64,000 bases of DNA, from positions 252,359 to 316,358 of the forward strand of contig JABHDY010000003.1 of assembly GCA_018676855.1 (NCBI GenBank), written 5' to 3'. Position 1 is the stretch's first letter, and each line of letters starts with the position of its first letter. The notes under the pieces are model-generated. The model was not told the DNA's origin. It did not search any database and saw only the letters and a program-made list of their open reading frames with translations. A program made the position numbers and the translations under genes. The stretch comes from Candidatus Woesearchaeota archaeon (GTDB taxonomy: Archaea > Nanobdellota > Nanobdellia > Woesearchaeales > GW2011-AR9). Of the stretch, positions 16,391-25,407 are shown in pieces.

Positions 16391-17221
16391 ATGAAAAAAG
16401 TAATTATTTGTGGAGTTTTACTTGTTGCAGTTCTGTTTGTTATAGGTTGTGGAACAGGTAAGGCTATAGACTTTGGAGAAGATATGAAAGGACCATCTGA
16501 AGAAGATGTTATGGAAATGAAGAGTTATTTCCAATGTGGAAGTGTTTGTTCAGAGTTAGATAATAAAGAAATGTTTATAGAATGTGTTGATGTTTGTGAA
16601 ACTGAATTTGGTCATGATGATGAAATGGAAGGACCAAGAATGGAAGGACCAAGGGAAGAAGATACGTCAACAGATCCAAGTCAATTTTGTGATGAAAAAA
16701 CACCATATTATGATGCTAAACTTAATGAATGTTACGGAGATCAAGAAACGTGCACAGATAGTGATGGTGGATTAATGAGAGAATTAAAAGGAGTTGTCAA
16801 TGACGACCCAGCGTTAACTGATGAATGTGAAGGAACAACTGATGTAAGAGAATGGTACTGTGATGAGAATGGTTTGCCCCAAGATATGAGTCTTGCATGT
16901 GACAATGGTTGTGTAGATGGTGCGTGTTTAGTAGCAGCTCAATTAGAATGTAACTCTGTTTACCAAGATGAAGATCAATTTTACATAGGAGAAACGTTAT
17001 GGCAGTACAAAGGAGCAGATAACCGGTTTAAGACTGACGGAATGGTTAAGTTCAAAAATTGGAACACAGGAGAAACTTTAGATCAGAGATTTTGGAGTTA
17101 TTCTGATTTCAGCAACTTTAGTATAGCTATTTCGCCAGGTGTTTTTCCTTTTGAGGCCTTTATGAACGCCTCACCAACAGATGTAGATGATTGGGCGATC
17201 ATGTATACAACTTGTAATTAA
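16391..17221 (+). CDS. Secreted cysteine-rich lipoprotein, function unknown
   Basis: 276 residues. The signal peptide KKVIICGVLLVAVLFVIGC ends in a lipobox cysteine, so the protein is probably lipid-anchored outside the membrane. The mature part is acidic and rich in paired cysteines (CGSVCSELD, CVDVC, CDNGCVDGACLV), suggesting disulfide-knotted repeats. It also carries a short duplication DEMEGPRMEGPREE. I use the ATG at 16391 because GAGGTG lies 8 bases upstream; an in-frame GTG occurs 9 bases earlier. A TATA-like ATATATATAAATC lies near 16340-16352. No family recognised. Confidence 0.75.
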   Translation: MKKVIICGVLLVAVLFVIGCGTGKAIDFGEDMKGPSEEDVMEMKSYFQCGSVCSELDNKEMFIECVDVCETEFGHDDEMEGPRMEGPREEDTSTDPSQFCDEKTPYYDAKLNECYGDQETCTDSDGGLMRELKGVVNDDPALTDECEGTTDVREWYCDENGLPQDMSLACDNGCVDGACLVAAQLECNSVYQDEDQFYIGETLWQYKGADNRFKTDGMVKFKNWNTGETLDQRFWSYSDFSNFSIAISPGVFPFEAFMNASPTDVDDWAIMYTTCN

Positions 17222-17247
17222 TTTCTTTCTTTTCTTTTTTTCTTTTC
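17222..17247 (+). terminator. Pyrimidine-rich terminator after the lipoprotein
   Basis: Immediately after the stop codon there is an uninterrupted run of T with scattered C (several TTTC units and a run of seven T). Archaeal RNA polymerase commonly terminates at such T-rich tracts without a hairpin. The promoter of the next gene follows directly. Confidence 0.55.
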
Positions 17248-17283
17248 ATAATCTTTAAATAGCACACATTTCTCAAAACCAGC

Positions 17284-18072
17284 ATGGTTGAGTCTATCAA
17301 AGAATTACGCGTCATATGTCAGAAGAAAGCACAATTGTATAACAAGAAAGGAGAAAAGAATACGTCCGAACCAATACAAGAATACATTTATGATAGGTTT
17401 CTAAGAGCAGTGTCAATATACATTACAAAAATAGTATTATACACACCCTTAACAAGTAACCAAGTGTCAGTCATATCAATGATCGTTGGATTGTTTGCTG
17501 GTTTCTTATTCAGTTTTGCTCATCCATTGTACTGGATAGCAGGTTTTGTAGGATTACAATTCTTTCATTTCTTAGATGCAGTTGATGGTGAAGTTGCACG
17601 GTACAGAAAAGTTGCCAGTCCAATTGGCAAATATTTTGATTTGTTAGCACATGGTATTGTCATTGCAGCGTTTTATACGGGGATGACGTTTGGAATATTT
17701 AAAGCCACACAACACAAACTAGTTTTCATAATAGGATTCGTTTGTTTAGCATCATTTTTGTTAACGTCATTATCCGTTGCACTCAGAAAGTTTTTATTTT
17801 ATCAATATGCAATTGTTGAAAAGAAATATGATTTAATGAATAAATCGTCTAAAACTACGAACGTTCATTCTTTAAAGTATTTTGTACGAAGATTGTTTGG
17901 CTTTGACGGTTTTGCGTTCATTGTCCTATTCGTTACAATACTTGACATGATACTTACAAACACAATAAGTTTCAGATACCTATTCTTAATAATATCTGCT
18001 ATAGCAGGACCTTTACTATTTATCAAAAGTATGTGGGACACAAGTAAGATGAAAAAACTATTTCTTTCGTAA
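17284..18072 (+). CDS. CDP-alcohol phosphatidyltransferase family membrane enzyme, atypical motif
   Basis: 262 residues with about six membrane segments. The family motif DxxDGxxARxxxxxSxxGxxxDxxxD reads DAVDGEVARYRKVASPIGKYF then DLLAH, so the last aspartate, normally the catalytic base, is histidine here. The family transfers a phosphoalcohol from a CDP-alcohol to an acceptor alcohol. The acceptor could be a lipid or glycan, and the donor could come from the nucleotidyltransferase-SerK fusion nearby. TATA (CTTTAAATAG) lies about 27 bases before the ATG. The 3' end overlaps the convergent methyltransferase gene by 15 bases. Confidence 0.82.
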   Translation: MVESIKELRVICQKKAQLYNKKGEKNTSEPIQEYIYDRFLRAVSIYITKIVLYTPLTSNQVSVISMIVGLFAGFLFSFAHPLYWIAGFVGLQFFHFLDAVDGEVARYRKVASPIGKYFDLLAHGIVIAAFYTGMTFGIFKATQHKLVFIIGFVCLASFLLTSLSVALRKFLFYQYAIVEKKYDLMNKSSKTTNVHSLKYFVRRLFGFDGFAFIVLFVTILDMILTNTISFRYLFLIISAIAGPLLFIKSMWDTSKMKKLFLS

Positions 18073-18819
18073 CAATCCCAGATAATAATATTTTGGTAAG
18101 AACACATCTAAAAAGCTAACAAGCCAATAGGGAAGTTTAAACTTAAGTAACATTGGCAGCCTCAACACATTTATCAACTTTTTAGATTCAACAAGTGTAA
18201 AGTCTGGAAATATTGTTTTAATAATTCTATCGTCAAACGTTGGCAATTTACGTTTTTTCCGTACACTACCATACACTAACCTATTACAAAAATTGATAAA
18301 TGGTGAATTATAAAAATCAAAAAATAGTACGTACCCGCCACGTTTAACCTTTGAAGAAATGTTCTGTGCAATTTGTACAACATCATCATGCGGAATAGCA
18401 TTAAACAAATAGTTGCATAACACAACATCAAAATGGTTATCTTTGAACGGCATGTCGTACACATCTCCCTGGACAAACGTAATGCCAGGATTGTACTGCT
18501 TTGCAACGGTAATCGAATCCTGAATAAAGTCCATACCGTACACTTCTAAAGAAGATTTCTTTACATATGCTAAACAGTTAGTAAAAAAGCCGTGATGGCA
18601 GCCAACATCTAAAATGGCAGATTTTTGTAATTGAACCTTATGCTTATTTAACAATTGTATAAATTCCTGTGCTCTTCGATAATCCCACCATAAACCGTGA
18701 TGATTACGTTGTGAGAATTTGTTTGATACTGTTTGATCAAAATTGTCAGCACCAGAATTGTATCCTGTAGGATCATGAATGTACCGTTCTTTTCTCTTCT
18801 GACGTACAGAAACCATCAT
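18058..18819 (-). CDS. Class I SAM-dependent methyltransferase
   Basis: 253 residues. Motif I is ILDVGCHHGFFTNCLAYV (near 70), followed by VYGMDFIQDSI, VVLCNYLFNAIPHDD and VKRGGYVLFFDFYN. It resembles methyltransferase domain 11/25 proteins that modify glycans or isoprenoid lipids. The start overlaps the stop of the large membrane protein gene by ATGA, so the two are co-expressed. The substrate cannot be deduced. Confidence 0.83.
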   Translation of the reverse strand: MMVSVRQKRKERYIHDPTGYNSGADNFDQTVSNKFSQRNHHGLWWDYRRAQEFIQLLNKHKVQLQKSAILDVGCHHGFFTNCLAYVKKSSLEVYGMDFIQDSITVAKQYNPGITFVQGDVYDMPFKDNHFDVVLCNYLFNAIPHDDVVQIAQNISSKVKRGGYVLFFDFYNSPFINFCNRLVYGSVRKKRKLPTFDDRIIKTIFPDFTLVESKKLINVLRLPMLLKFKLPYWLVSFLDVFLPKYYYLGLLRKK

Positions 18820-20744
18820 GCGACCCTAAACAAAATAAAACCGTCAAATTGTTGAACAAGGACAAACCTAAACGGTAATGCTGCTGCATCATTAATCCTT
18901 TCTGTGATAAGTCCGCTAACCATTTCATTGGTCCACGAATCATCGTCCCTATACGAATCAGCCTTAACGGACTTAATATCGCCGTATGTAAATGCTAAGT
19001 ACTCGTATTCATGATCTTTTAAGAATTTGTATACTATGTTAATATCCTTTTCTACAATGCCCTGCCTGAACTCACGTTCATCTTCACACCAGACACATGC
19101 GTCCATATTAACGCCAAGGACAAACCTGTTTGCTCTTTCACCGTACATGAAAACTTTACTGTTTAACGGTAAATTATCTTTCATCCATACTAAACCTGAA
19201 ACTTCGCTAGGAATTAACCGTCCGCCTGGTGGCCAGCCAGGATTAGTATTATGAAAATATTTTGCATGGCCAGACGTTGCAAAGATTCCGCCAACGAGTA
19301 AAAGTAAAACGACTATCCAAAGAACTTTTTGTTTCTTAAACAAGTTAGCTACTGTTAACATACCAAAGCCGACAAGGATAGAGAACGGAATGGCAAGGAG
19401 CATCCACATTCTAAACGCGCCAAAACCTATTGGAAGGTTAAATGTCATTGAATTGACAAACAAAAAAGTAAACAGGAACCATACAAGAACAACCATTAAC
19501 CAATAATTTTTTGCTTTGAAAACTTTTTTATATTTTGCAAAGATAAATACAAGAACGATAACTAATAAAATTGAGACAACAATTCCCCATCCAATCGGTT
19601 GGTTAATCATGTTCGTTTTCTGTGCCGTAAAAAAATCTGCAAACGTGTAAACACGGGTTGCACTTCCACCGTCAGGACTAAACGTTCGCATGAACGCTGA
19701 ACCAAACTGTGACAGAACAGAGGCGCTACCTGACGCTGCACCTTCAATAGCTGTTCCTGGCCGTGCCTGCATACGTATCATATCTTTATACTTAAATGCC
19801 CACCAAAATAATGATAAAATTATTCCGTAGAGTGCAGATAATGCAATATGTTTCTGAAATTTTTTGGTATATATCCATTTGACAATAAAATAAATTGCTG
19901 CCATAATGCCCAACTTAATTGCTTGGTACGGATGTGTTAAAAGTATTGCACCTGTCGCAATTCCTGTAATGTACGTCCATTTGGTATCTTTCGAAATCAT
20001 TTCATAACAATAAATGAGTATAAAGAACAGTCCAGGGATAAGACTATGTGACCAGACAAAATGGCTCAGATAAGCAGGAATCATAGATAAAATGAACGTT
20101 GACGCTAATGCCACGTACGAACTTTTTGTTAACACCTTTACCATAAAGAAGAAAAATAAGAAGCCGAGAGCAATGACAAGCGCGTTAAAGAATTTTATTG
20201 TCCATTGTGCATCGGGACTTGTTTGATGAAGGACACCCATCATCATTGAATATGCTGGCGGGTACGGGTCAAGATAATTTACTTGCCTAAAATAATCAAC
20301 ATCTAACGTTTTTTCCGTTGCAACATATTTCATCTCTCGGACATATACCCACGGATCGTCATCTTCCATATACGAATATGCTAAACTTCCCGATGCGTAC
20401 GTGTACAAGTTAAATGCGAAAAGTAATAAGAGTATAACGTATATTATTTGTTTCTTATTAATTTTTGACGGAAGTTTGAAATCTGAAATTATATTTTTTC
20501 TCCTTTTGATTACTGTGTAGAGGACTGTTATGATTGACAGTATAAGAAATACCCACCAATACAATGGAACATGTAACGTGTTAAGAATAACGCCAACAAC
20601 GGTAAATGTACACATTCCAATACCAACATGCATAATGTTCTTTTCAAAATTGTCTCTCGTATCTTTTATCTTTAATATATGAGATACTGAATACCCAAAA
20701 CCCCACATATACACAAAAAACAGAATAATTGTTACAATGTTCAT
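18816..20744 (-). CDS. Large polytopic membrane protein, GT-C-like
   Basis: 642 residues with about 12 membrane helices and a short soluble C-terminal part (~residues 515-640). After the N-terminal helices a loop reads SYMEDDDPWVYVREMKYVA and then DPYPPAYSMMMG. An acidic pair in an early loop followed by a Pro-rich YPP/HPP motif is typical of GT-C glycosyltransferases using lipid-phosphate sugars. That function is inferred from architecture. I place the start at 20744 (MNIVTI) because the TATA box is 27 bases upstream; an ATG four codons earlier would lie only 15 bases from it. Confidence 0.6.
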   Translation of the reverse strand: MNIVTIILFFVYMWGFGYSVSHILKIKDTRDNFEKNIMHVGIGMCTFTVVGVILNTLHVPLYWWVFLILSIITVLYTVIKRRKNIISDFKLPSKINKKQIIYVILLLLFAFNLYTYASGSLAYSYMEDDDPWVYVREMKYVATEKTLDVDYFRQVNYLDPYPPAYSMMMGVLHQTSPDAQWTIKFFNALVIALGFLFFFFMVKVLTKSSYVALASTFILSMIPAYLSHFVWSHSLIPGLFFILIYCYEMISKDTKWTYITGIATGAILLTHPYQAIKLGIMAAIYFIVKWIYTKKFQKHIALSALYGIILSLFWWAFKYKDMIRMQARPGTAIEGAASGSASVLSQFGSAFMRTFSPDGGSATRVYTFADFFTAQKTNMINQPIGWGIVVSILLVIVLVFIFAKYKKVFKAKNYWLMVVLVWFLFTFLFVNSMTFNLPIGFGAFRMWMLLAIPFSILVGFGMLTVANLFKKQKVLWIVVLLLLVGGIFATSGHAKYFHNTNPGWPPGGRLIPSEVSGLVWMKDNLPLNSKVFMYGERANRFVLGVNMDACVWCEDEREFRQGIVEKDINIVYKFLKDHEYEYLAFTYGDIKSVKADSYRDDDSWTNEMVSGLITERINDAAALPFRFVLVQQFDGFILFRVA

Positions 20745-20766
20745 TAGTGAGCCCATAATTACTAAA

Positions 20767-20776
20767 ATTTATAAAT
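20767..20776. promoter_or_regulatory. Palindromic TATA box serving two divergent genes
   Basis: ATTTATAAAT is its own reverse complement. Its centre is 26.5 bases from the plus-strand ATG at 20798 and 27.5 bases from the minus-strand ATG at 20744, both the standard leaderless distance. No other TATA-like sequence lies in this 53-base gap, so one box appears to drive both directions. Confidence 0.65.
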
Positions 20777-20797
20777 ATTGTGATTGCTGAGTCATGT

Positions 20798-21508
20798 ATG
20801 GACGATATAAATTATGACCATATTGAAAAGATGGAAGCCCATAATTGGTGGTATAAGGGAAAGAGAGACATATTTGACAATATATTGTCTAAAAAGAAAA
20901 AGAAATTTACTTCTGCACTTGATATTGGCTGTGGTGTTGGTTCCCATTTAGGTGTTCTTAAGAAACATGCAGAAAATGTTGAGGGTATTGACTTTTCTGC
21001 AAAGGCAGTATCGTACTGTAAAGCAAAAGGATGGAACACTGTTTCTAAAGGCGATGTCTGTAACCTTTCTCGAAATACGAAATATGACGTGGTCTTATGC
21101 TCAGAATTGTTGGAACATGTTGATGATGTAAAGGCTGTTACAGAAATTTCGTCAGTGATGACAAAAGGTGGAGTGTTTATCTTTTCCGTTCCTGCCCATT
21201 CATATTTATGGAACGATAATGATATATTGAGTCATCATAAAAGAAGGTATGAAAAGAAACGGTTACGGAAGTTGTTAGAAAAAGATTTTACCATTCGCCG
21301 ATTAAGTTACTGGAATTCTGTACTGTTCCTACCAACATGGCTATTTTATAAATTTAAACGAAAAGGTACGATGACTAACAATCTTAATTTGGTACCAAAA
21401 GGGTTAAATGGATTATTGTACAAAATATTAAAGTTTGAGAATATGTTATTTCATAAAATTATGATGCCACAGGGAATAACTCTTATTGGAGTGTGTACAA
21501 AAAAATGA
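20798..21508 (+). CDS. Class I SAM-dependent methyltransferase
   Basis: 236 residues. N-terminal EKMEAHNWWYKGKRDIF is the typical entry segment of UbiG-like glycan methyltransferases. Motif I is ALDIGCGVGSHLGVLKKHA, then VEGIDFSAKAV and LCSELLEHVDD. The start at 20798 fits the TATA distance; a GTG 18 bases earlier is in frame but too close to the box. It overlaps the next methyltransferase gene by 4 bases. Confidence 0.83.
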   Translation: MDDINYDHIEKMEAHNWWYKGKRDIFDNILSKKKKKFTSALDIGCGVGSHLGVLKKHAENVEGIDFSAKAVSYCKAKGWNTVSKGDVCNLSRNTKYDVVLCSELLEHVDDVKAVTEISSVMTKGGVFIFSVPAHSYLWNDNDILSHHKRRYEKKRLRKLLEKDFTIRRLSYWNSVLFLPTWLFYKFKRKGTMTNNLNLVPKGLNGLLYKILKFENMLFHKIMMPQGITLIGVCTKK

Positions 21509-22119
21509 ACTTTACGCAGAACGTTATGAAACTGATAATAAGGAATATTAAAGGGAAGGCAGTATTAGATATTGGCAGTGCCGGCCAGGGAAATGTTAAT
21601 TCCGATACGTGGATATTTGGCACATTACAAAAGTATGCGTCGTCACTTAAAGGCATTGATATTGAACCGTGTAATGATCCTAATGTTACGGTTGGAAGTG
21701 CAGAAACATTTTCTTTCCGTGAAAAGTTTGACGTGATAACACTATTTGACGTTATTGAACATGTAGATAATGTTGGTATTGCGTTAGAGAACATGAAAAA
21801 ACATTTGAATGACGGTGGGAAGGTTATTATGACAACACCGAACATGACAAGTATTGGTCCATTTCTTGACGTGTTGTTATTGCGTGGAATTAAAAGTAAT
21901 AAGACCCATACACTTGGGTATAACGCAAAGATGTTACATTATATGTTACGGAAACACGGATTTAAAGATATTAAGATTAAATTTGATAAGTATCCACTTG
22001 CGGGAAACCATACTGGTGTAAAGAAACTATTTTCTGTTTTGAGATGTGTGTGTACATATCCTATAACTAGTATTTGGAAAGAATTTTCTCCCACATTATA
22101 TGTAAGTGCTAAAGTATAA
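21505..22119 (+). CDS. Class I SAM-dependent methyltransferase
   Basis: 204 residues. Motif I is AVLDIGSAGQGNVNSDTWIF; later DVITLFDVIEHVDNVGIALE and VIMTTPNMTS are typical of methyltransferase domain 23 proteins. It is translationally coupled to the preceding methyltransferase through an ATGA overlap, so the pair probably modifies the same product. Its 3' end overlaps the convergent asparagine synthetase gene by 11 bases. Confidence 0.82.
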   Translation: MNFTQNVMKLIIRNIKGKAVLDIGSAGQGNVNSDTWIFGTLQKYASSLKGIDIEPCNDPNVTVGSAETFSFREKFDVITLFDVIEHVDNVGIALENMKKHLNDGGKVIMTTPNMTSIGPFLDVLLLRGIKSNKTHTLGYNAKMLHYMLRKHGFKDIKIKFDKYPLAGNHTGVKKLFSVLRCVCTYPITSIWKEFSPTLYVSAKV

Positions 22120-23968
22120 CGTTATCTTGTTCAATAAACTGTTTGTACCACATATGAAAATTTATCAATGTCCACATTTGCCTACTGTAAAATAACGGCG
22201 ACTTTTTGTAATTTTTTGTTATGGTCTGTATGTACTGTTTGTTAAAGTATGGATTTTTCATGAGTTCTTCTGTAAGAGGTTGCAGTTCTTTCAACCAATG
22301 ATCGATAGGAACAAAGAACCGTTGTTTCTTTTGCGTGTGCCGTTTATGTGGCAACCTATTTTTCATAGTATTTCTAAGAATGTACTTATCTTTCATTCCC
22401 TGCAACTTTTGTTTTTCTGGCAGTTTAGATGCAAACTCAACAACACGGTGGTCCAGGAAGGGTACTCTTGCTTCAATTCCGTGCGCCATGGTATTCTTAT
22501 CAACTTTCATTAACAAATTTTCTGTTAGCAACTCTTTATTTTCAAACAATAATTGTTGGTTTAATGTATGGTTCTTATATGTTTGATGAATACGTTTTCC
22601 CACAGGATTTGTTTGAACTTCTTTCAATAAATCGTTCTTTGTTGCTTTTTGTTTTTCTTTATCCGTAAAGATTGAAATCATGCTTAAGAGAGCTTCCGTA
22701 TCATTATTGGTTGAGATGAATTCTATCATTCGTTTCTTACCTTCCTCTCCAAGAGATTCCATATACGAAAAGAATGGTTTATAGTATTTGGACGGAATTC
22801 TTTGTAGAATTTTTCCTACTGACTTTCTTAATGAGAGAGGTATCTTTTGTATGTACTTCTTATGTAACATCATAAATTTTTCTTGTTCATACCCTGCAAA
22901 CTGTTCGTCCGCACCCTCTCCCGTTAACACAACTGTAACACTCTTTTTGGCTTCCTTAGATAATAAATATGTTGGGATAGATGTCGGATCTCCCATAGGT
23001 TCATCTTGATGATACACAATTTGTGGTAAATGTTTAATAGAATTCATACCAATATGAAGTTCTGTATGGTCAGTATTGAAATGGTTCGCCATAATTTTTG
23101 CTCGTGACAGTTCAGATTCAGCATTTTCAAACCCAACAGAAAAAGTTTTGATATTATTTGAGAAATGTGTCATGAGTGAAACTATTGCTGACGAATCAAC
23201 ACCGCCCGATAAATAGACGCCTAACGGCACGTCAGACATTAATCTTTTTCCGACAGAATCTTTCAGTAACGGATAAAGTTGATTATTATGTTTTGGAACG
23301 GGATTCATCACAATGTTCCAATATTTTTTAATAGTAATTTTGTTATTTTTTAGGGTTAACGTATGTCCAGGTTGTAATTTAAATATGTTTTTGAACATTG
23401 TTTCTGGTAATGGATTGGTATAGAACGAAAGGTAATTGTTAAGTGCTTTTACATTAACAGTTCTTTTTACTTCGTCAGATACTAAGATAGCTTTAATCTC
23501 TGACGCAAAATAAAAGTTATTTTTTATTTTTGTATAGTATAATGGTTTAATTCCCATCCTGTCTCGTGCAAGGAATAAAGATTTAGTTTTTGTATTGTAA
23601 ATGGCAAACGCAAAACAACCGTTAAATTTTGTTACGCATTTCTCACCGTACTCTTCATACGCATGAACAATAACTTCCGTATCAGTTTTAGATTTGAAAC
23701 GGTGACCTTTCCGTTGTAATTCCGTTTTTAACTCTTTATAATTATATATTTCACCGTTAAAAATGAGTTGTAATGAACCGTCCTCGTTTGACATTGGTTG
23801 ACGACCATCTTTTGATAAGTCAATAATAGATAGTCTTCTATGTCCTAGACAGATAGTACTATCAGTATAATAATTATGTTGATCAGGACCCCTATGCTGT
23901 AATAGGGAAGTCATACGTTTGATAAGTTTTTTATCTTCAAATCCGTAAAAACCTGCAATGCCACACAT
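22109..23968 (-). CDS. asnB: Asparagine synthetase (glutamine-hydrolysing)
   Basis: 619 residues. The protein begins MCGIAGFYG, with Cys2 as the Ntn glutaminase nucleophile. The glutaminase domain spans ~1-200 (HRRLSIIDLS, LIFNGEIYNY). The ATP-PPase synthetase domain follows, with the PP-loop VYLSGGVDSSAIVSL near 250. AsnB relatives are common in polysaccharide clusters, where some amidate sugar acids; this one could amidate uronic acids made nearby rather than aspartate. Its promoter (CTTTAATAAACG) lies about 28 bases before the ATG. Confidence 0.92.
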   Translation of the reverse strand: MCGIAGFYGFEDKKLIKRMTSLLQHRGPDQHNYYTDSTICLGHRRLSIIDLSKDGRQPMSNEDGSLQLIFNGEIYNYKELKTELQRKGHRFKSKTDTEVIVHAYEEYGEKCVTKFNGCFAFAIYNTKTKSLFLARDRMGIKPLYYTKIKNNFYFASEIKAILVSDEVKRTVNVKALNNYLSFYTNPLPETMFKNIFKLQPGHTLTLKNNKITIKKYWNIVMNPVPKHNNQLYPLLKDSVGKRLMSDVPLGVYLSGGVDSSAIVSLMTHFSNNIKTFSVGFENAESELSRAKIMANHFNTDHTELHIGMNSIKHLPQIVYHQDEPMGDPTSIPTYLLSKEAKKSVTVVLTGEGADEQFAGYEQEKFMMLHKKYIQKIPLSLRKSVGKILQRIPSKYYKPFFSYMESLGEEGKKRMIEFISTNNDTEALLSMISIFTDKEKQKATKNDLLKEVQTNPVGKRIHQTYKNHTLNQQLLFENKELLTENLLMKVDKNTMAHGIEARVPFLDHRVVEFASKLPEKQKLQGMKDKYILRNTMKNRLPHKRHTQKKQRFFVPIDHWLKELQPLTEELMKNPYFNKQYIQTITKNYKKSPLFYSRQMWTLINFHMWYKQFIEQDNVIL

Positions 23969-24055
23969 ATGAATATGTGTAAAAAGTCGTTTATTAAAGG
24001 TTATGAAACCCTGTAATTCACAATCTTTTTAAAACACTGTAATTCTGAAAGTTTC

Positions 24056-24994
24056 ATGACAAAACACCTTTCGGTCGTCCTTCCAGTACATAATGAAGAG
24101 AAAAATATTGAATATTTGTACAATGAGTTAAAGGAAGCGTTGAAAGATATTGAATATGAATTAGTATTTGTTGATGATGGGAGTAGAGACACATCATTTT
24201 CAATCATGGAATCGTTTGCTGCTAAAGATAAGAATGTTAAAATTGTAAAATTATTATCAAATTATGGACAAAGTACGGCACTGGCAGCCGGCTGTGAACA
24301 TGCAACGGGCGAAAATATTGTTACTATGGACTCTGATTTACAGCATGATCCGAAAGACATTATGTCATTAATTGAACCCTTATCAAAGGGGTACCATGTA
24401 GTATGTGGATGGAGACAAAAAAGGGGAGATTCGTTTGTTAAGAAGGGTTTACCTTCACGGTTCGCCAATTTTTTAGTTAATAAAATGTTAAAGTTAAACT
24501 TGCACGATTCTGTTGGTGGTATGAAAGCGTTCAAGAAAAGGGTTGTTGAAGTTGTTCCCATGTACGGCGATATGCATCGATACCTTCCAGTACTTGCTAA
24601 ATGGAAGGGCTTTAGAATTACTGAAAGGCCGATAAAAGTTAGAGAGAGAAAAGCGGGTAAGACGCACTATAAAATGAGTCGTTTGTTTCGAGGTTTTTTA
24701 GATCTGATGACTGTCAAATTTTTCATTTCGTACTCAACACGACCATTTCACATTTTTGCCAAAATTGGTTTTGTAAGTTTCATTATTGGGTTCGGGATAG
24801 GATTTTATTACCTTCTTATGAAAATCTTTTTTGGCGTTTTTTTAATGCAAGAAATTGCGTCATTGATATTATCAGTAATGTTAATAGTATTAGGCATTAA
24901 CTTTATTTGTTTCGGTTTTATAGCAGACATGATAAGTTTCGATGCCATATCTTCTCGTAAAAGGAAAGTGTATTTGGTTGAAAAGGTAGTGTGA
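24056..24994 (+). CDS. GT2 glycosyltransferase with C-terminal membrane anchor
   Basis: 312 residues. The GT-A domain starts LSVVLPVHNEEKNIEYLY, with the metal-binding region VTMDSDLQHDPKDI near 90-103 and GWRQKRGD. Two membrane helices fill residues ~240-300. This is the ArnC/DPM1-like architecture that transfers a sugar to polyprenyl phosphate. It likely supplies lipid-phosphate sugars to GT-C enzymes such as those at 18816 and 32008. TATA (ATCTTTTTAAAAC) lies about 27 bases before the ATG. Confidence 0.88.
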   Translation: MTKHLSVVLPVHNEEKNIEYLYNELKEALKDIEYELVFVDDGSRDTSFSIMESFAAKDKNVKIVKLLSNYGQSTALAAGCEHATGENIVTMDSDLQHDPKDIMSLIEPLSKGYHVVCGWRQKRGDSFVKKGLPSRFANFLVNKMLKLNLHDSVGGMKAFKKRVVEVVPMYGDMHRYLPVLAKWKGFRITERPIKVRERKAGKTHYKMSRLFRGFLDLMTVKFFISYSTRPFHIFAKIGFVSFIIGFGIGFYYLLMKIFFGVFLMQEIASLILSVMLIVLGINFICFGFIADMISFDAISSRKRKVYLVEKVV

Positions 24995-25042
24995 TGTAAT
25001 AATTTTCTAGAACTATATTATCTTTTCCATTCGTTAGTTACA

Positions 25043-25345
25043 TTAAAATAAACCATTTGGTCGTTCAATCAATACTAGATCTCCAATGTCAACAGATTCA
25101 GGACGAACAGGAAAAAGTTTTCTTTTCATCCTGTGAGGCTTTTCACCATTAATTGGTTCAGAATGATATGTAGTACAGAATTTCAATTTTCCATTTGGCG
25201 CTTCATCACTTACAGGTATTAATCCAACAAAATAAAGTGTTCGTGTGTCAAGGGCGTCCTGTTTATCATCCCTTTTGTATGTTTTAGTTACCTCAACAAT
25301 TTCAGTAGGTTCTAAACCAAGTCGTAATACATCCTTGTATTCCAT
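25043..25345 (-). CDS. Hypothetical protein, about 100 residues
   Basis: Begins MEYKDVLRLGLEP and ends with VDIGDLVLIERPNGLF. No signal peptide, membrane segment or recognised motif; the composition suggests a small beta-rich cytosolic protein. I place the start at 25345 because the TATA box (TTTATATA, near 25373-25380) is then 27-28 bases upstream; an earlier in-frame ATG lies within the box. First member of the unrecognised minus-strand island. Confidence 0.55.
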   Translation of the reverse strand: MEYKDVLRLGLEPTEIVEVTKTYKRDDKQDALDTRTLYFVGLIPVSDEAPNGKLKFCTTYHSEPINGEKPHRMKRKLFPVRPESVDIGDLVLIERPNGLF

Positions 25346-25407
25346 AGCTGGAAGCAATAATATAATCATATATAAATTTTATTAAATAATAATATGGTCT
25401 CTTGTAA

